Shown here piece after piece: positions 1 through 6,320 of a stretch of 10,403 nt of DNA. Every line of letters begins with the position of its first letter. Within the stretch, counting starts at the first letter, position 1. The translations under genes and the position numbers were made by a program. Origin of the DNA: UBA6019 sp035535055 (GTDB taxonomy: Bacteria; Chloroflexota; Dormibacteria; Dormibacterales; Dormibacteraceae); NCBI GenBank assembly GCA_035535055.1, contig DATLQT010000085.1:1-10403 (forward strand). The letters are read 5' to 3'. The notes beneath the pieces are model-generated. The model worked only from the letters and a program-made list of their open reading frames with translations, was not told the DNA's origin and did no database searches.

Positions 1-13
1 TAAGCGCCAGGGC

Positions 14-721
14 ATGGCCGGGAGCCCCCGGCCCAAAGACCCCCAGAGGCATAAGCCGATGGACAACGTGCGAGAACTCCAACGCCGGCTATACGTGGCG
101 GCCAAGCGGTCGCCGGAGCGGCGTTTCCATGCCCTCTACGATCGGGCCTGGAGAAGTGACGTTCTCCAGGAAGCGTGGAAGCGTGGAAGCGGGTGCGCTC
201 GAATCGGGGAGCGGCCGGGGTGGATCGGGAGACCCTGGCGGACATCGAGGGATACGGCGCGGAGCGCATGCTCCAAGACCTAGACCTCAGAGAGGGCCGG
301 GAGGGCTTCGACTTTCTGGGCTGTCACTTTCACGCCAGGGTCTCCGGTCGGTTGCTGGAGAAAGGCATTCGCCGTTACTACCTGCAGCGGCGGCCGTCAG
401 TCCGAAGCATGAAGCGGATACGCCACAGGGTGAAGGAGCTGACCGGTCGCAACCGCAACGGAGGGAAGGATGTTCGGGTGCTCATCAGTGACCTGAATCC
501 GGTCCTGCGCGGCTGGGGCAACCACTTCCGCACCGGTAACGCCGCGCGCAAGTTCAACCGGCTGGACTCGTACGTTTGGAGGCGTCTCAAAGCCTTCCTC
601 GCGAAGCGCTACGGGCGGAACCTGCGGCCGAGGCATTTCGAAACAATGGACTCGCGAGTCTTTCTGGCAGCAAGGACTGCACCGGCTTCGAGGCACCATC
701 CGATATCCGGAGGCAGCGTAA
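14..721 (+). pseudogene. Group II intron reverse transcriptase/maturase, broken (two frameshifts, RT core deleted)
   Basis: The remnant belongs to the family of group II intron proteins that splice and mobilise the intron RNA. Three pieces can be read. The N-terminal piece starts at ATG 14 (or ATG 59) and includes VRELQRRLYVAAKRS and FHALYDRAW. After an 8-bp tandem duplication (173-180 repeated at 181-188) the frame shifts and continues as EAWKRVRSNRGAAGVDRETL. At about 276-287 that frame jumps directly to REGREGFDFLGCHF, which in full-length relatives lies after the YADD active site, so roughly 200 or more residues of the RT core are missing. The maturase (X) domain follows, with LNPVLRGWGNHFRTGN and RKFNRLDSYVWRRLKAFL. 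Near 640-647 a second frameshift moves the last part back to the first frame, giving GLHRLRGTIRYPEAA and a TAA at 719-721. Family assignment is firm; the number of missing residues is an estimate from recalled family architecture. Confidence 0.9.
173..188 (+). repeat. 8-bp tandem duplication that frameshifts the maturase gene
   Basis: GCGTGGAA occurs twice in a row, at 173-180 and 181-188, and is followed by GCGGG. Removing one copy joins LQEAWKR in the first frame to VRSNRGAAGVD in the other, restoring a continuous family-like reading. The extra 8 bases are therefore the cause of the first frameshift. Confidence 0.85.
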
Positions 722-743
722 CCATGCGCAGAAGACCATCGGT

Positions 744-776
744 GAGCCGTGTGCGGGAAAATCGCTTGCACGGCCC
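744..776 (+). ncRNA. Group II intron domain V hairpin (degenerate)
   Basis: Domain V is the catalytic hairpin of group II introns. Here GAGCCGTG (744-751) pairs with CACGGCCC (769-776) with one A-C mismatch at the second pair. A wobble pair and a two-base bulge follow, then an upper stem GCGG/TCGC closes a GAAAA loop. I count 33 bases, where the usual form has 34 with a GAAA tetraloop on a closing pair. The position just after the maturase stop supports the call. The mismatch and the missing base fit a decaying RNA. Confidence 0.75.
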
Positions 777-780
777 GACA

Positions 781-829
781 GGGGGAAGGGGAGACGGGTC
801 CGCAGTGCGGGCACCGCGCCCCTAACTAC
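781..829 (+). ncRNA. Group II intron domain VI and 3' end
   Basis: Downstream of domain V, GGGG near 788-791 can pair with CCCC at 819-822. Inside that, GTCCGC (798-803) pairs with GCGGGC (807-812), including one G-T pair, over a three-base loop. The CTAAC at 822-826 offers a candidate branch adenosine, and the intron would end at about 829. The pairing was done by eye, and the branch point is inferred from the usual position a few bases before the 3' splice site. Confidence 0.55.
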
Positions 830-831
830 CG

Positions 832-1317
832 ATGCGCCTCTTTCGACCCCAGCCCCGGATCGCGCTCGCGGCGGCCGCAGAGGCGGACGCGATCGCCGCG
901 CTCTGCCGCCGGGCCTGGGAACCCTTCCGGGGCCGGATCGACGAGCGGGTGATCGTCGACCAGGTGCCGTCAGCCGACGAGGTGACCACGTGGCTCACCG
1001 GGGGTTTCGAGCTGTTCACAGCGACGCTCGACGGCGAGCTGGCCGGCGTCATCCGCTGCAGCTTCCCCACCGGCACCTGCTTCGCCGACCGGCTGGCGGT
1101 GGCGCCCGAACGCTCCGGCGACGGCGTCGGCAGGGCGCTGGCCGAGCACGCCATCGCGCGAGCCCGCCGCGCCGGGGTCACCAAGGTCTGGGTGCAGGCG
1201 CCGACCAAGCTGGAGGAATACGTGCAGCTCTATCGATCGCTCGGTTTCCGGGAGTCGGCGCACCTGCGGGCCCACCAGTGGGAGGAGGACGTGACCCTCC
1301 TCGAGCTGCACCTGTGA
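832..1317 (+). CDS. GNAT-family N-acetyltransferase
   Basis: The predicted 161-residue protein has the GNAT fold, which transfers an acetyl group from acetyl-CoA to an amine; the substrate cannot be read from sequence. The opening strand and helix (IALAAAAEADAIAALCRRAW, residues 10-29) are typical of the family. Strand 4 with the acetyl-CoA pyrophosphate loop is RLAVAPERSGDGVGRAL (87-103), and the C-terminal YRSLGF (134-139) is the usual end motif. ATG 832 is the first in-frame start after a TAA at 823-825, and the N terminus looks complete. There is no ribosome binding site of its own, because the bases just upstream are the end of the group II intron, which may have displaced the native leader. 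It overlaps the next gene by four bases, so the two are probably translated together. Confidence 0.85.
   Translation: MRLFRPQPRIALAAAAEADAIAALCRRAWEPFRGRIDERVIVDQVPSADEVTTWLTGGFELFTATLDGELAGVIRCSFPTGTCFADRLAVAPERSGDGVGRALAEHAIARARRAGVTKVWVQAPTKLEEYVQLYRSLGFRESAHLRAHQWEEDVTLLELHL
1282..1302 (+). promoter_or_regulatory. Hairpin holding a GGAGG-rich stretch before the second GNAT start
   Basis: GAGGAGG (1282-1288) and CCTCCTC (1296-1302) form a perfect seven-pair stem over a seven-base loop, ending 11 bases before the GTG at 1314. The left arm is a strong Shine-Dalgarno-like sequence but sits too far from the GTG to act in the usual way. The hairpin also lies inside the coding sequence of the first GNAT, so it may be chance. 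A role in coupling the two genes is inference. Confidence 0.3.
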
Positions 1318-1877
1318 CCCCCGTCATCCGGACCGAACGGCTGATCCTCCGTTGCGTCACCGATGCCGACGTGCCCGCGCTGCTCCGCTTCTTCGACGAG
1401 AACCGAGAGCACATGGCGCCCTGGGAGCCGCCCCGACCGGCCGACTTCGACACCGAGGACTTCTGGCGCATCCAGGTGGGTCGCCACCGCCGGGCCTTCG
1501 AGACCGGCAGCGCGGTGATGCTCTTCCTCTTCCCGAAAGAGGACCCCTCCGAGGTGATCGGCCAGATCTCCTACACCTCCATCGTCCGCGGCCCCGCCGA
1601 CATGTGCATCGTCGGCTACGCGTTGGCGGCGAAAGCCCAGGGCCAGGGCTATATGCACGAGGGCCTCAGCGCGTCGCTGGACTACGTCTTCGGCGACCTG
1701 AACCTGCACCGGGTGATGGCCAACTTCATGCCCCACAACATCCGCAGCAACGCCGTGCTGCGCCGGTTGGGCTTCAGCGTCGAGGGCTATGCGCGCGACT
1801 ACCTCTATATCGATGGTGCGTGGCGCGACCACGTCCTGACCTCGCTCACCAACCCCAGTTGGAGGCTGGGGGACTAA
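1314..1877 (+). CDS. RimJ/RimL-type GNAT N-acetyltransferase
   Basis: The predicted 187-residue protein resembles RimJ/RimL enzymes, which acetylate the N terminus of ribosomal proteins, and the wider Acetyltransf_3 family; E. coli RimJ is of similar length. Typical parts are TERLILRCVTDADV (7-20), the acetyl-CoA loop region YALAAKAQGQGYMHEGL (102-118), and the C-terminal NIRSNAVLRRLGFSVEG (142-158) followed by RDYLYIDGAWRDH. The start chosen is GTG 1314, which shares GTGA with the preceding stop and places the RTERL motif at the usual distance from the N terminus; there is no good ATG nearby. Its TAA overlaps the fumarase stop on the other strand by four bases. The ribosomal substrate is uncertain, since many relatives modify other proteins or small molecules. 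Confidence 0.85.
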   Translation: MTPVIRTERLILRCVTDADVPALLRFFDENREHMAPWEPPRPADFDTEDFWRIQVGRHRRAFETGSAVMLFLFPKEDPSEVIGQISYTSIVRGPADMCIVGYALAAKAQGQGYMHEGLSASLDYVFGDLNLHRVMANFMPHNIRSNAVLRRLGFSVEGYARDYLYIDGAWRDHVLTSLTNPSWRLGD

Positions 1878-3277
1878 CCGCCGCCGGGGCCGCCCTCCAG
1901 GCCCGGCCGGGTCATCTTGGCCGGGTCGAGGACTTTGGCCAGCGTCTTCTCGTCGATGCCCTTCTCGCGCGCCAGCTCGCGGATGGTGCGGCCCGTCCGC
2001 CCGGCCTCCTTGGCGATCTTGGCAGCCTCGTCGTAGCCGAGGACCGGGGCCAGGGCGGTGGCCAGCATGAGGCCCTTCTCGACCGTCTCCGGTCCGCGTG
2101 CGGTGGCCTCGATCCCGTCCACGCAGCGGCCCGCGAAGTTCGCCGCCGAGCGCGCGAGCAGCTCGATCGACTCCAGGCTCGCGACTGCCGCCAGCGGCAT
2201 CATCACGTTCAGCTCGAAGTAACTCCCGGACTGGCCACAGAGCGTCACCGTCGCGTCATTTCCGATCACGCGCGCGCAGGCCATGGTCAGCGATTCGATG
2301 ATCACTGGGTTGACCTTGCCGGGCATGATGCTGCTTCCGGGCTGCACCTCGGGCAGGTTGAGCTCGCCGATCCCTGCCCGAGGCCCGCTCCCCATCAGTC
2401 GGATGTCGCCGCCGATCTTCCAGAGGCTGACCGCGACGGTCTTGAGATGACCATGGGCGGAGACCACCGCGTCGAGCGTCGCCTGGGCGTGGAAGTGGTT
2501 GGAGGTCTCCCTCACCTTGATGCCGGTGGCCTTCTCCAGCCGCTTGCAGACCTGGGCAGCAAACCGGGGATGGGCGTTGATGCCGGTGCCCACCGCGGTC
2601 CCGCCGAGAGCGACCTGGCGGAGGTCGGCGAGCGCCTGCTCGACCCGCCGGCCGCTCTCCTCGACCTGGCCCGAGTACCCCGTGAACTCCTGGCCGAGTC
2701 GGATCGGGGTGGCGTCCTGGATATGGGTTCGGCCCGTCTTGATCACGGGCATGAACTGCTTCGATTTGGTCGCCAGCGACGTCTGCAACTTAGCCAGAGC
2801 GGGCCTCAGGTCGTCCTCGATGGCCATCGAGCAGGCGAGGTGGATTGCGGTCGGGATCACGTCGTTGGAGGACTGGCAGCGGTTGACGTGGTCATTCGGG
2901 TGGACCTTGAGCGCGGCCTTGTCGCCGAGGATCTGATTCGCGCGGGTCGCGATCACCTCGTTGGCGTTGGTGTTGGTCGAGGTGCCCGACCCGGTCTGGT
3001 AGACGTCGATCGGGAACTCCTCGTCCCATCTGCCGTCGGCCACCTCGCCGGCGGCTTGGACGATGGCCTTCACCATCCCCTCTGGGATCAGACCGAGCTC
3101 GCCGTTGACCTCGGCGGCCGCCCTCTTGACCAGGCCGAGGGCGCGGATGAAGCGGCGCGGGAAGCGGATGCCTGAGATCGGGAAGTTCTGGACCGCCCGC
3201 ATGGTGGAGGCGCCGTAGAGGGCCTCGGCGGGCACCTCCATCTCGCCCATCGAGTCTTTGACGATGCGTGTCTTCAC
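1874..3277 (-). CDS. fumC: Class II fumarate hydratase (fumarase C)
   Basis: This 467-residue enzyme of the fumarase/aspartase superfamily should interconvert fumarate and malate in the TCA cycle, without an iron-sulfur cluster, as a cytosolic homotetramer. Seen in order are GSGTSTNTNANEVIATRAN (96-114), the HPNDHVNRCQSSND stretch (126-139), the catalytic His region TGRTHIQDATP (181-191) and the superfamily signature GSSIMPGKVNP (314-324) on the mobile serine loop. Length matches the family. The start is GTG at 3277, which gives the standard opening TRIVKDSMGEMEVP; there is no clear Shine-Dalgarno sequence. Only 12 bases separate it from the CHAD gene stop, so it is probably the last gene of the ppk1-CHAD-fumC unit. 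Aspartase is less likely given the loop sequences, but the two share all main motifs. Confidence 0.93.
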   Translation of the reverse strand: MKTRIVKDSMGEMEVPAEALYGASTMRAVQNFPISGIRFPRRFIRALGLVKRAAAEVNGELGLIPEGMVKAIVQAAGEVADGRWDEEFPIDVYQTGSGTSTNTNANEVIATRANQILGDKAALKVHPNDHVNRCQSSNDVIPTAIHLACSMAIEDDLRPALAKLQTSLATKSKQFMPVIKTGRTHIQDATPIRLGQEFTGYSGQVEESGRRVEQALADLRQVALGGTAVGTGINAHPRFAAQVCKRLEKATGIKVRETSNHFHAQATLDAVVSAHGHLKTVAVSLWKIGGDIRLMGSGPRAGIGELNLPEVQPGSSIMPGKVNPVIIESLTMACARVIGNDATVTLCGQSGSYFELNVMMPLAAVASLESIELLARSAANFAGRCVDGIEATARGPETVEKGLMLATALAPVLGYDEAAKIAKEAGRTGRTIRELAREKGIDEKTLAKVLDPAKMTRPGLEGGPGGG

Positions 3278-3289
3278 GAGAGGTAGAGT

Positions 3290-4207
3290 CTAGGAGTTGG
3301 CCGCGACGGGGTCCTCCATCCAGGCCCGGAGCTCGGGCGCGTCGAGGGCCTCCCACGCCGCCTGCCAGTCCTTTCGGGCGTGCATCGCCGCGGCGCGCTC
3401 GAGCCCGGCCAGCCGGCCGGCGACGAAAGCGGCCGGTCCCAGCAGCAGCAACGACTCCAGCCACGCCTCGGTCGTGACCGCGTCCTGGTGCTCGCCGAGG
3501 ATGGTCTGCAGCTCTGCCGCCGCGGCCGCGAAGTCCTGCGCGGGAGCTCCGACCACGGGCGCCACCGCCATGGCGGCGTAGCGGCTGCGCTTGGCCAGGA
3601 TGCGGATCCGGTGAAGCTCGGGGTCGGAGGGCTTCTTGGGCAGGCGCCGCACGCCCTTGCGAAGCTTGCTGAAGGGATCGCGTGAGAGCCGCCCCGCGAC
3701 CTCGGCCGCGGGCTGGGCGGCGCTTTGGCGGAGCGGCGGCCGTGCTGCTACCTTCTCCAGCCGGCCGAGCAGCCGGGGCCAAGCCTCGGAATCGAGGTAC
3801 GAGTTAAGAGCGGTGCGCGCGACGCCGATCTGGCTCCGCAGCTGGTCAACGACCTGTCCGGCGACCGGCCGGTCCGCCACTGGCAGGTGCGCGGCATCGG
3901 CCTCCAGGCGCGCCGCCAGCACCTCGCGGTCGCGGAGGGCGCCGAGCTCCCCCGCGAGCACGCCCAGCTCTTCCAGCAGGGCCCCGAGCGCGTCCTCGTC
4001 GAGGAACTCGTCGAAGGTCCCAAGGTTGCTGCGGAGCCGGCGGAGGGCGACCCGCGTCTTGCGGACGTGGTCGGGATCCTGTCCGGCCCGAAGTCCGGCC
4101 TCGTGCTCCCTGATGGCCTCCACCGACCCGGCGACGGAGGCAGTCACCAGCTCCCCGATCGTTGTCGCGGGTTTCTCGGTCGGAGCGGGCTGGGTCTCCT
4201 CAGTCAC
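3290..4207 (-). CDS. CHAD domain protein (polyphosphate-binding family)
   Basis: The predicted 305-residue protein consists of a short Pro-rich start (1-15) and a CHAD domain, a helical bundle with basic and histidine residues that binds inorganic polyphosphate in studied members. The first half has HVRKTRVALRRLRSNLGTF (47-65) and the second the related LHRIRILAKRSRYAAM (198-213), then LQTILGEHQDAVTTEAWL (233-250). Where many CHAD proteins have a histidine in the first repeat (VHxxRVA), this one has arginine (R49), while the second repeat keeps its histidine (H199). I see no CYTH (triphosphatase) domain. GTG 4207 is chosen because it overlaps the ppk1 stop by eight bases and precedes the domain; an in-frame ATG further up would lie inside ppk1 and gives unlikely Trp- and Arg-rich sequence. 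The position just behind ppk1 strongly supports a polyphosphate role. Confidence 0.88.
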   Translation of the reverse strand: MTEETQPAPTEKPATTIGELVTASVAGSVEAIREHEAGLRAGQDPDHVRKTRVALRRLRSNLGTFDEFLDEDALGALLEELGVLAGELGALRDREVLAARLEADAAHLPVADRPVAGQVVDQLRSQIGVARTALNSYLDSEAWPRLLGRLEKVAARPPLRQSAAQPAAEVAGRLSRDPFSKLRKGVRRLPKKPSDPELHRIRILAKRSRYAAMAVAPVVGAPAQDFAAAAAELQTILGEHQDAVTTEAWLESLLLLGPAAFVAGRLAGLERAAAMHARKDWQAAWEALDAPELRAWMEDPVAANS

Positions 4208-6284
4208 GGCCGCCGGCTGCTCGCTCCCGCGCCAGGGCCTGGAGTGCCTCCTGGGAGTTGACCCCCTTTTTGGTCTTGACCTTGCTCCAGCACCCGTCGG
4301 GGCCCAGCTCCCAGGCGAGAACGTCGTCCGCCAGCTCCAGCTCCAGCATCTCGTCCAGCCGGCCATGGTGCTCAGGGTGGCGGATCGGGACCACGGCTTC
4401 GACCCGGCGGTCGAGGTTGCGCTCCATCAGGTCGGCCGAGCCGAGGTAGAACTCGACGCCCCGCTTCTCATTGCCGAACCGGAAGAGGCGCGCGTGCTCG
4501 AGGAAGCGACCGACCAGCGAGCGGACCCGGATCGTCTCCGAGAGGCCGGGCACGCCCGGCCGCAGGCAGCAGATGCCGCGGACGATGAGGTCGATCTCGG
4601 TGCCGTTTGCGCTGGCCTCGTAGAGCGCGTCGATCACCTGCGGATCGACCAGGTTGTTGACCTTGATGATGATCCGGCCCCGGTGCTGCTGGCCCTCGTG
4701 CGCGATCAGCTCCAGGATCCGGCCGCGAAGCGTGGTCGGCGCGACCAGCAGCCGCCGGTACTTGCGCTGCCGGCTGTAGCCGGTCAGCAGGTTGAAGAGT
4801 TCGCTGACGTCGTGACCGAGGTCGCGGTCAGCCGAGAGCAGGCCGAAGTCCTCGTAGACGTGGGCCGTCACCGGGTTGTAGTTGCCGGTCCCGATGTGGA
4901 CGTAGTAGCGGATGCCGCTCTCCTCCATCCGCACTACCAGCATCAACTTGGCGTGGGTCTTGAGCCCGACCAATCCGTGGACGACGTGGACCCCCGCCTC
5001 CTCCAGCGCCTGGGCCGACTCGATGTTGGCCTGCTCGTCGCCGCGGGCCTTGATCTCGACCAGCACCACCACCTGCTTGCCGAGCTCGGCGGCCTTGGTG
5101 AGCGCTCGGGCGATGGGGCCCGCCGGCCCCGAGGTCCGGTAGAGGGTCTGCTTGATGGCGAGGACCTTGGGGTCCCGCGATGCCTCCTCGATGAACGCCT
5201 CGACCGAGGTGATGAAGGAGTCGTAGGGGTGTTCGACCAGCACCTCTCCCCCGCGGATCACCGAGAAGAGGTCGATCGGCTCCGCGCCCGTCGATTGAAG
5301 GCGGGGCTGGGTCGCCGGGATCCAGACGGGTGACTTGAGGTCGGGCCGCTCGAGGTCGGCGAGGGTGTCGACGCTTCCGAGGTCGAGGAGGCCGCTCACC
5401 TGATAGACGTCGTCGCTGTCGAGCTCGAGTTCGCGGACCATCAGGTCCAGGTAGTGACTCGGCAGGTCGGGGTCCACTTCGAGGCGCACGGCGCGGCCCT
5501 GGCGGCGTCGCCGGCGGAGCTCGGTCTGAATCGCCGAGAGGAGGTCTTCGGCCTCGCTCTCGACCAGGTCGAGGTCGGCGTCGCGGGTGATCCGAAAGGC
5601 ATGGTGATCCACCAGCTCCATCCCGGGGAAGAGCGCCTGCAGGTTGAGCGCGATCAGCTGCTCCAGCGGCAGGTAGCCGGCCTCGTCGGGAAGCTCCATG
5701 AAGCGGGGGAGCGAGGACGGGATCTTGAGCCTGGCAAAGCGCTCGACCCGGCGGAGCGGGTCGCGGACGATCACCGCCAGGTTGAGGGAGAGGTGCGAGA
5801 TGTACGGGAACGGGTGGCCCGGGTCGACGGCAAGCGGGGTGAGGACGGGGAAGATGTGCTTGGCGAAGTCCGCCTGGAGATGCTTGCGCTCGGCCTTGGA
5901 GAGCGACTCAGCGTCGCGGATCCGGATCCCGGAGTCCTCCAGCGCGGGCGCTAGATCGTCCCGGAAGAGCGCCACCTGGCGGCCGGTCAGGCCCTCCACG
6001 AAAGCGCGGATGTCACGCAGCTGCTGGGACGGGGTGGCGCCGTCGGGTGAGGTCGAGGAGACGGCGGCCTGGACCTGCTCTTGGAGGCCGGCGACGCGGA
6101 TCTGGAAGAACTCGTCCATCGACCGGCTGAAGATGGAAAGGAAGCGCACGCGGTCGAGGAGAGGCTGCCTGCGATCCTCCGCCATCGCCAGGACCCTCGC
6201 GTTGAACTCGAGCCGCGACAGCTCACGGTTGAGGTAGCGGCGGCCCCGCTCCCGCACCGCCTTCGTCGCCCGTGCGTTAGCCAC
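4200..6284 (-). CDS. ppk1: Polyphosphate kinase 1
   Basis: PPK1 reversibly moves the terminal phosphate of ATP onto inorganic polyphosphate. The predicted 694 residues match the usual length (about 690). The N domain begins RYLNRELSRLEFNARVL (16-32) with FLSIFSRSMDEFFQIRVAGL (48-67). The head domain includes FPVLTPLAVDPGHPFPYISH (145-164). The catalytic part has HPYDSF (352-357), LYRTSG, EIKARGDEQANIE, the autophosphorylated histidine in LKTHAKL (H444) and the second conserved histidine in YVHIGTGNYNP (H463). GTG 6284 is preferred: a TAGGAT hexamer lies 10 bases upstream and GGGGAG touches it, and it leaves a 36-base spacer to the divergent ppx gene. GTG 6257 (685 residues) is the alternative. 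The open frame continues upstream to 7331 but only as the antisense of ppx. It overlaps the CHAD gene by eight bases. Confidence 0.95.
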   Translation of the reverse strand: MANARATKAVRERGRRYLNRELSRLEFNARVLAMAEDRRQPLLDRVRFLSIFSRSMDEFFQIRVAGLQEQVQAAVSSTSPDGATPSQQLRDIRAFVEGLTGRQVALFRDDLAPALEDSGIRIRDAESLSKAERKHLQADFAKHIFPVLTPLAVDPGHPFPYISHLSLNLAVIVRDPLRRVERFARLKIPSSLPRFMELPDEAGYLPLEQLIALNLQALFPGMELVDHHAFRITRDADLDLVESEAEDLLSAIQTELRRRRRQGRAVRLEVDPDLPSHYLDLMVRELELDSDDVYQVSGLLDLGSVDTLADLERPDLKSPVWIPATQPRLQSTGAEPIDLFSVIRGGEVLVEHPYDSFITSVEAFIEEASRDPKVLAIKQTLYRTSGPAGPIARALTKAAELGKQVVVLVEIKARGDEQANIESAQALEEAGVHVVHGLVGLKTHAKLMLVVRMEESGIRYYVHIGTGNYNPVTAHVYEDFGLLSADRDLGHDVSELFNLLTGYSRQRKYRRLLVAPTTLRGRILELIAHEGQQHRGRIIIKVNNLVDPQVIDALYEASANGTEIDLIVRGICCLRPGVPGLSETIRVRSLVGRFLEHARLFRFGNEKRGVEFYLGSADLMERNLDRRVEAVVPIRHPEHHGRLDEMLELELADDVLAWELGPDGCWSKVKTKKGVNSQEALQALARERAAGGRD

Positions 6285-6294
6285 CTCCCCGTCG

Positions 6295-6300
6295 ATCCTA
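6295..6300 (-). promoter_or_regulatory. Putative -10 hexamer for ppk1
   Basis: On the minus strand this reads TAGGAT, fitting TAnnnT, and ends 10 bases before the GTG start at 6284. Transcription would begin a few bases before or at the start codon, giving a nearly leaderless mRNA. No clear -35 element is seen. The call rests on position and consensus only. Confidence 0.5.
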
Positions 6301-6307
6301 CCCGCCC

Positions 6308-6313
6308 TATCCT
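6308..6313 (+). promoter_or_regulatory. Putative -10 hexamer for ppx (leaderless)
   Basis: TATCCT fits TAnnnT and is followed by exactly seven bases and then the ATG at 6321, the arrangement of leaderless promoters known from actinobacteria and Deinococcus. No Shine-Dalgarno sequence lies between it and the ATG, which agrees with leaderless translation. No -35 element is evident. Confidence 0.55.
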
Positions 6314-6320
6314 TCCGCCG

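Larger units (their letters stand above)
1..829 (+). mobile_element. Decayed group II intron, 3' portion (5' part outside window)
   Basis: Three parts occur in the order expected of a bacterial group II intron: a broken reverse transcriptase/maturase reading frame (14-721), a domain V-like hairpin starting GAGCCGTG (744-776), and a domain VI-like stem followed by CTAAC, with a likely 3' end near 829 (ending AC, fitting the usual AY). The left end, with domains I to III and the 5' boundary, lies before the window. The protein gene lacks its catalytic core and has two frameshifts, so the element cannot move on its own. The domain V hairpin also departs from consensus. Whether the RNA could still splice with a maturase supplied from elsewhere cannot be told here. 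The exact 3' boundary is uncertain by a few bases. Confidence 0.85.

Noticed and set aside
14..721. Retron, diversity-generating or CRISPR-associated reverse transcriptase
   Set aside because: The maturase X domain with LNPVLRGWGNHFRTGN and the domain V hairpin right behind the gene identify a group II intron. There are no template/variable repeats, msr/msd RNA or CRISPR repeats.
832..1877. GNAT toxin of a TacT-type toxin-antitoxin pair
   Set aside because: No small ribbon-helix-helix antitoxin gene is present. The first gene is a generic GNAT and the second is RimJ/RimL-like.
1352..3175. Long open frame of about 600 codons on the plus strand opposite fumC
   Set aside because: It is rich in Arg, Gly, Ala and Asp without any motif, and lies fully antisense to a clear fumarase and across the second acetyltransferase. 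It is a typical GC-rich shadow frame.
3278..3292. TAGACT before the fumC GTG as a leaderless promoter
   Set aside because: The TAG is the stop codon of the CHAD gene and the spacing of nine bases is only fair. One weak hexamer is not enough to call a promoter.
4208..4366. Earlier ATG for the CHAD gene inside ppk1
   Set aside because: The extra 53 residues are Trp/Arg-rich antipattern sequence out of frame with ppk1. GTG 4207 fits the domain and the overlap.
3636..5333. Long open frame of about 560 codons on the plus strand opposite the CHAD and ppk1 genes
   Set aside because: It is antisense to two well-supported genes, low in complexity and without recognisable domains.
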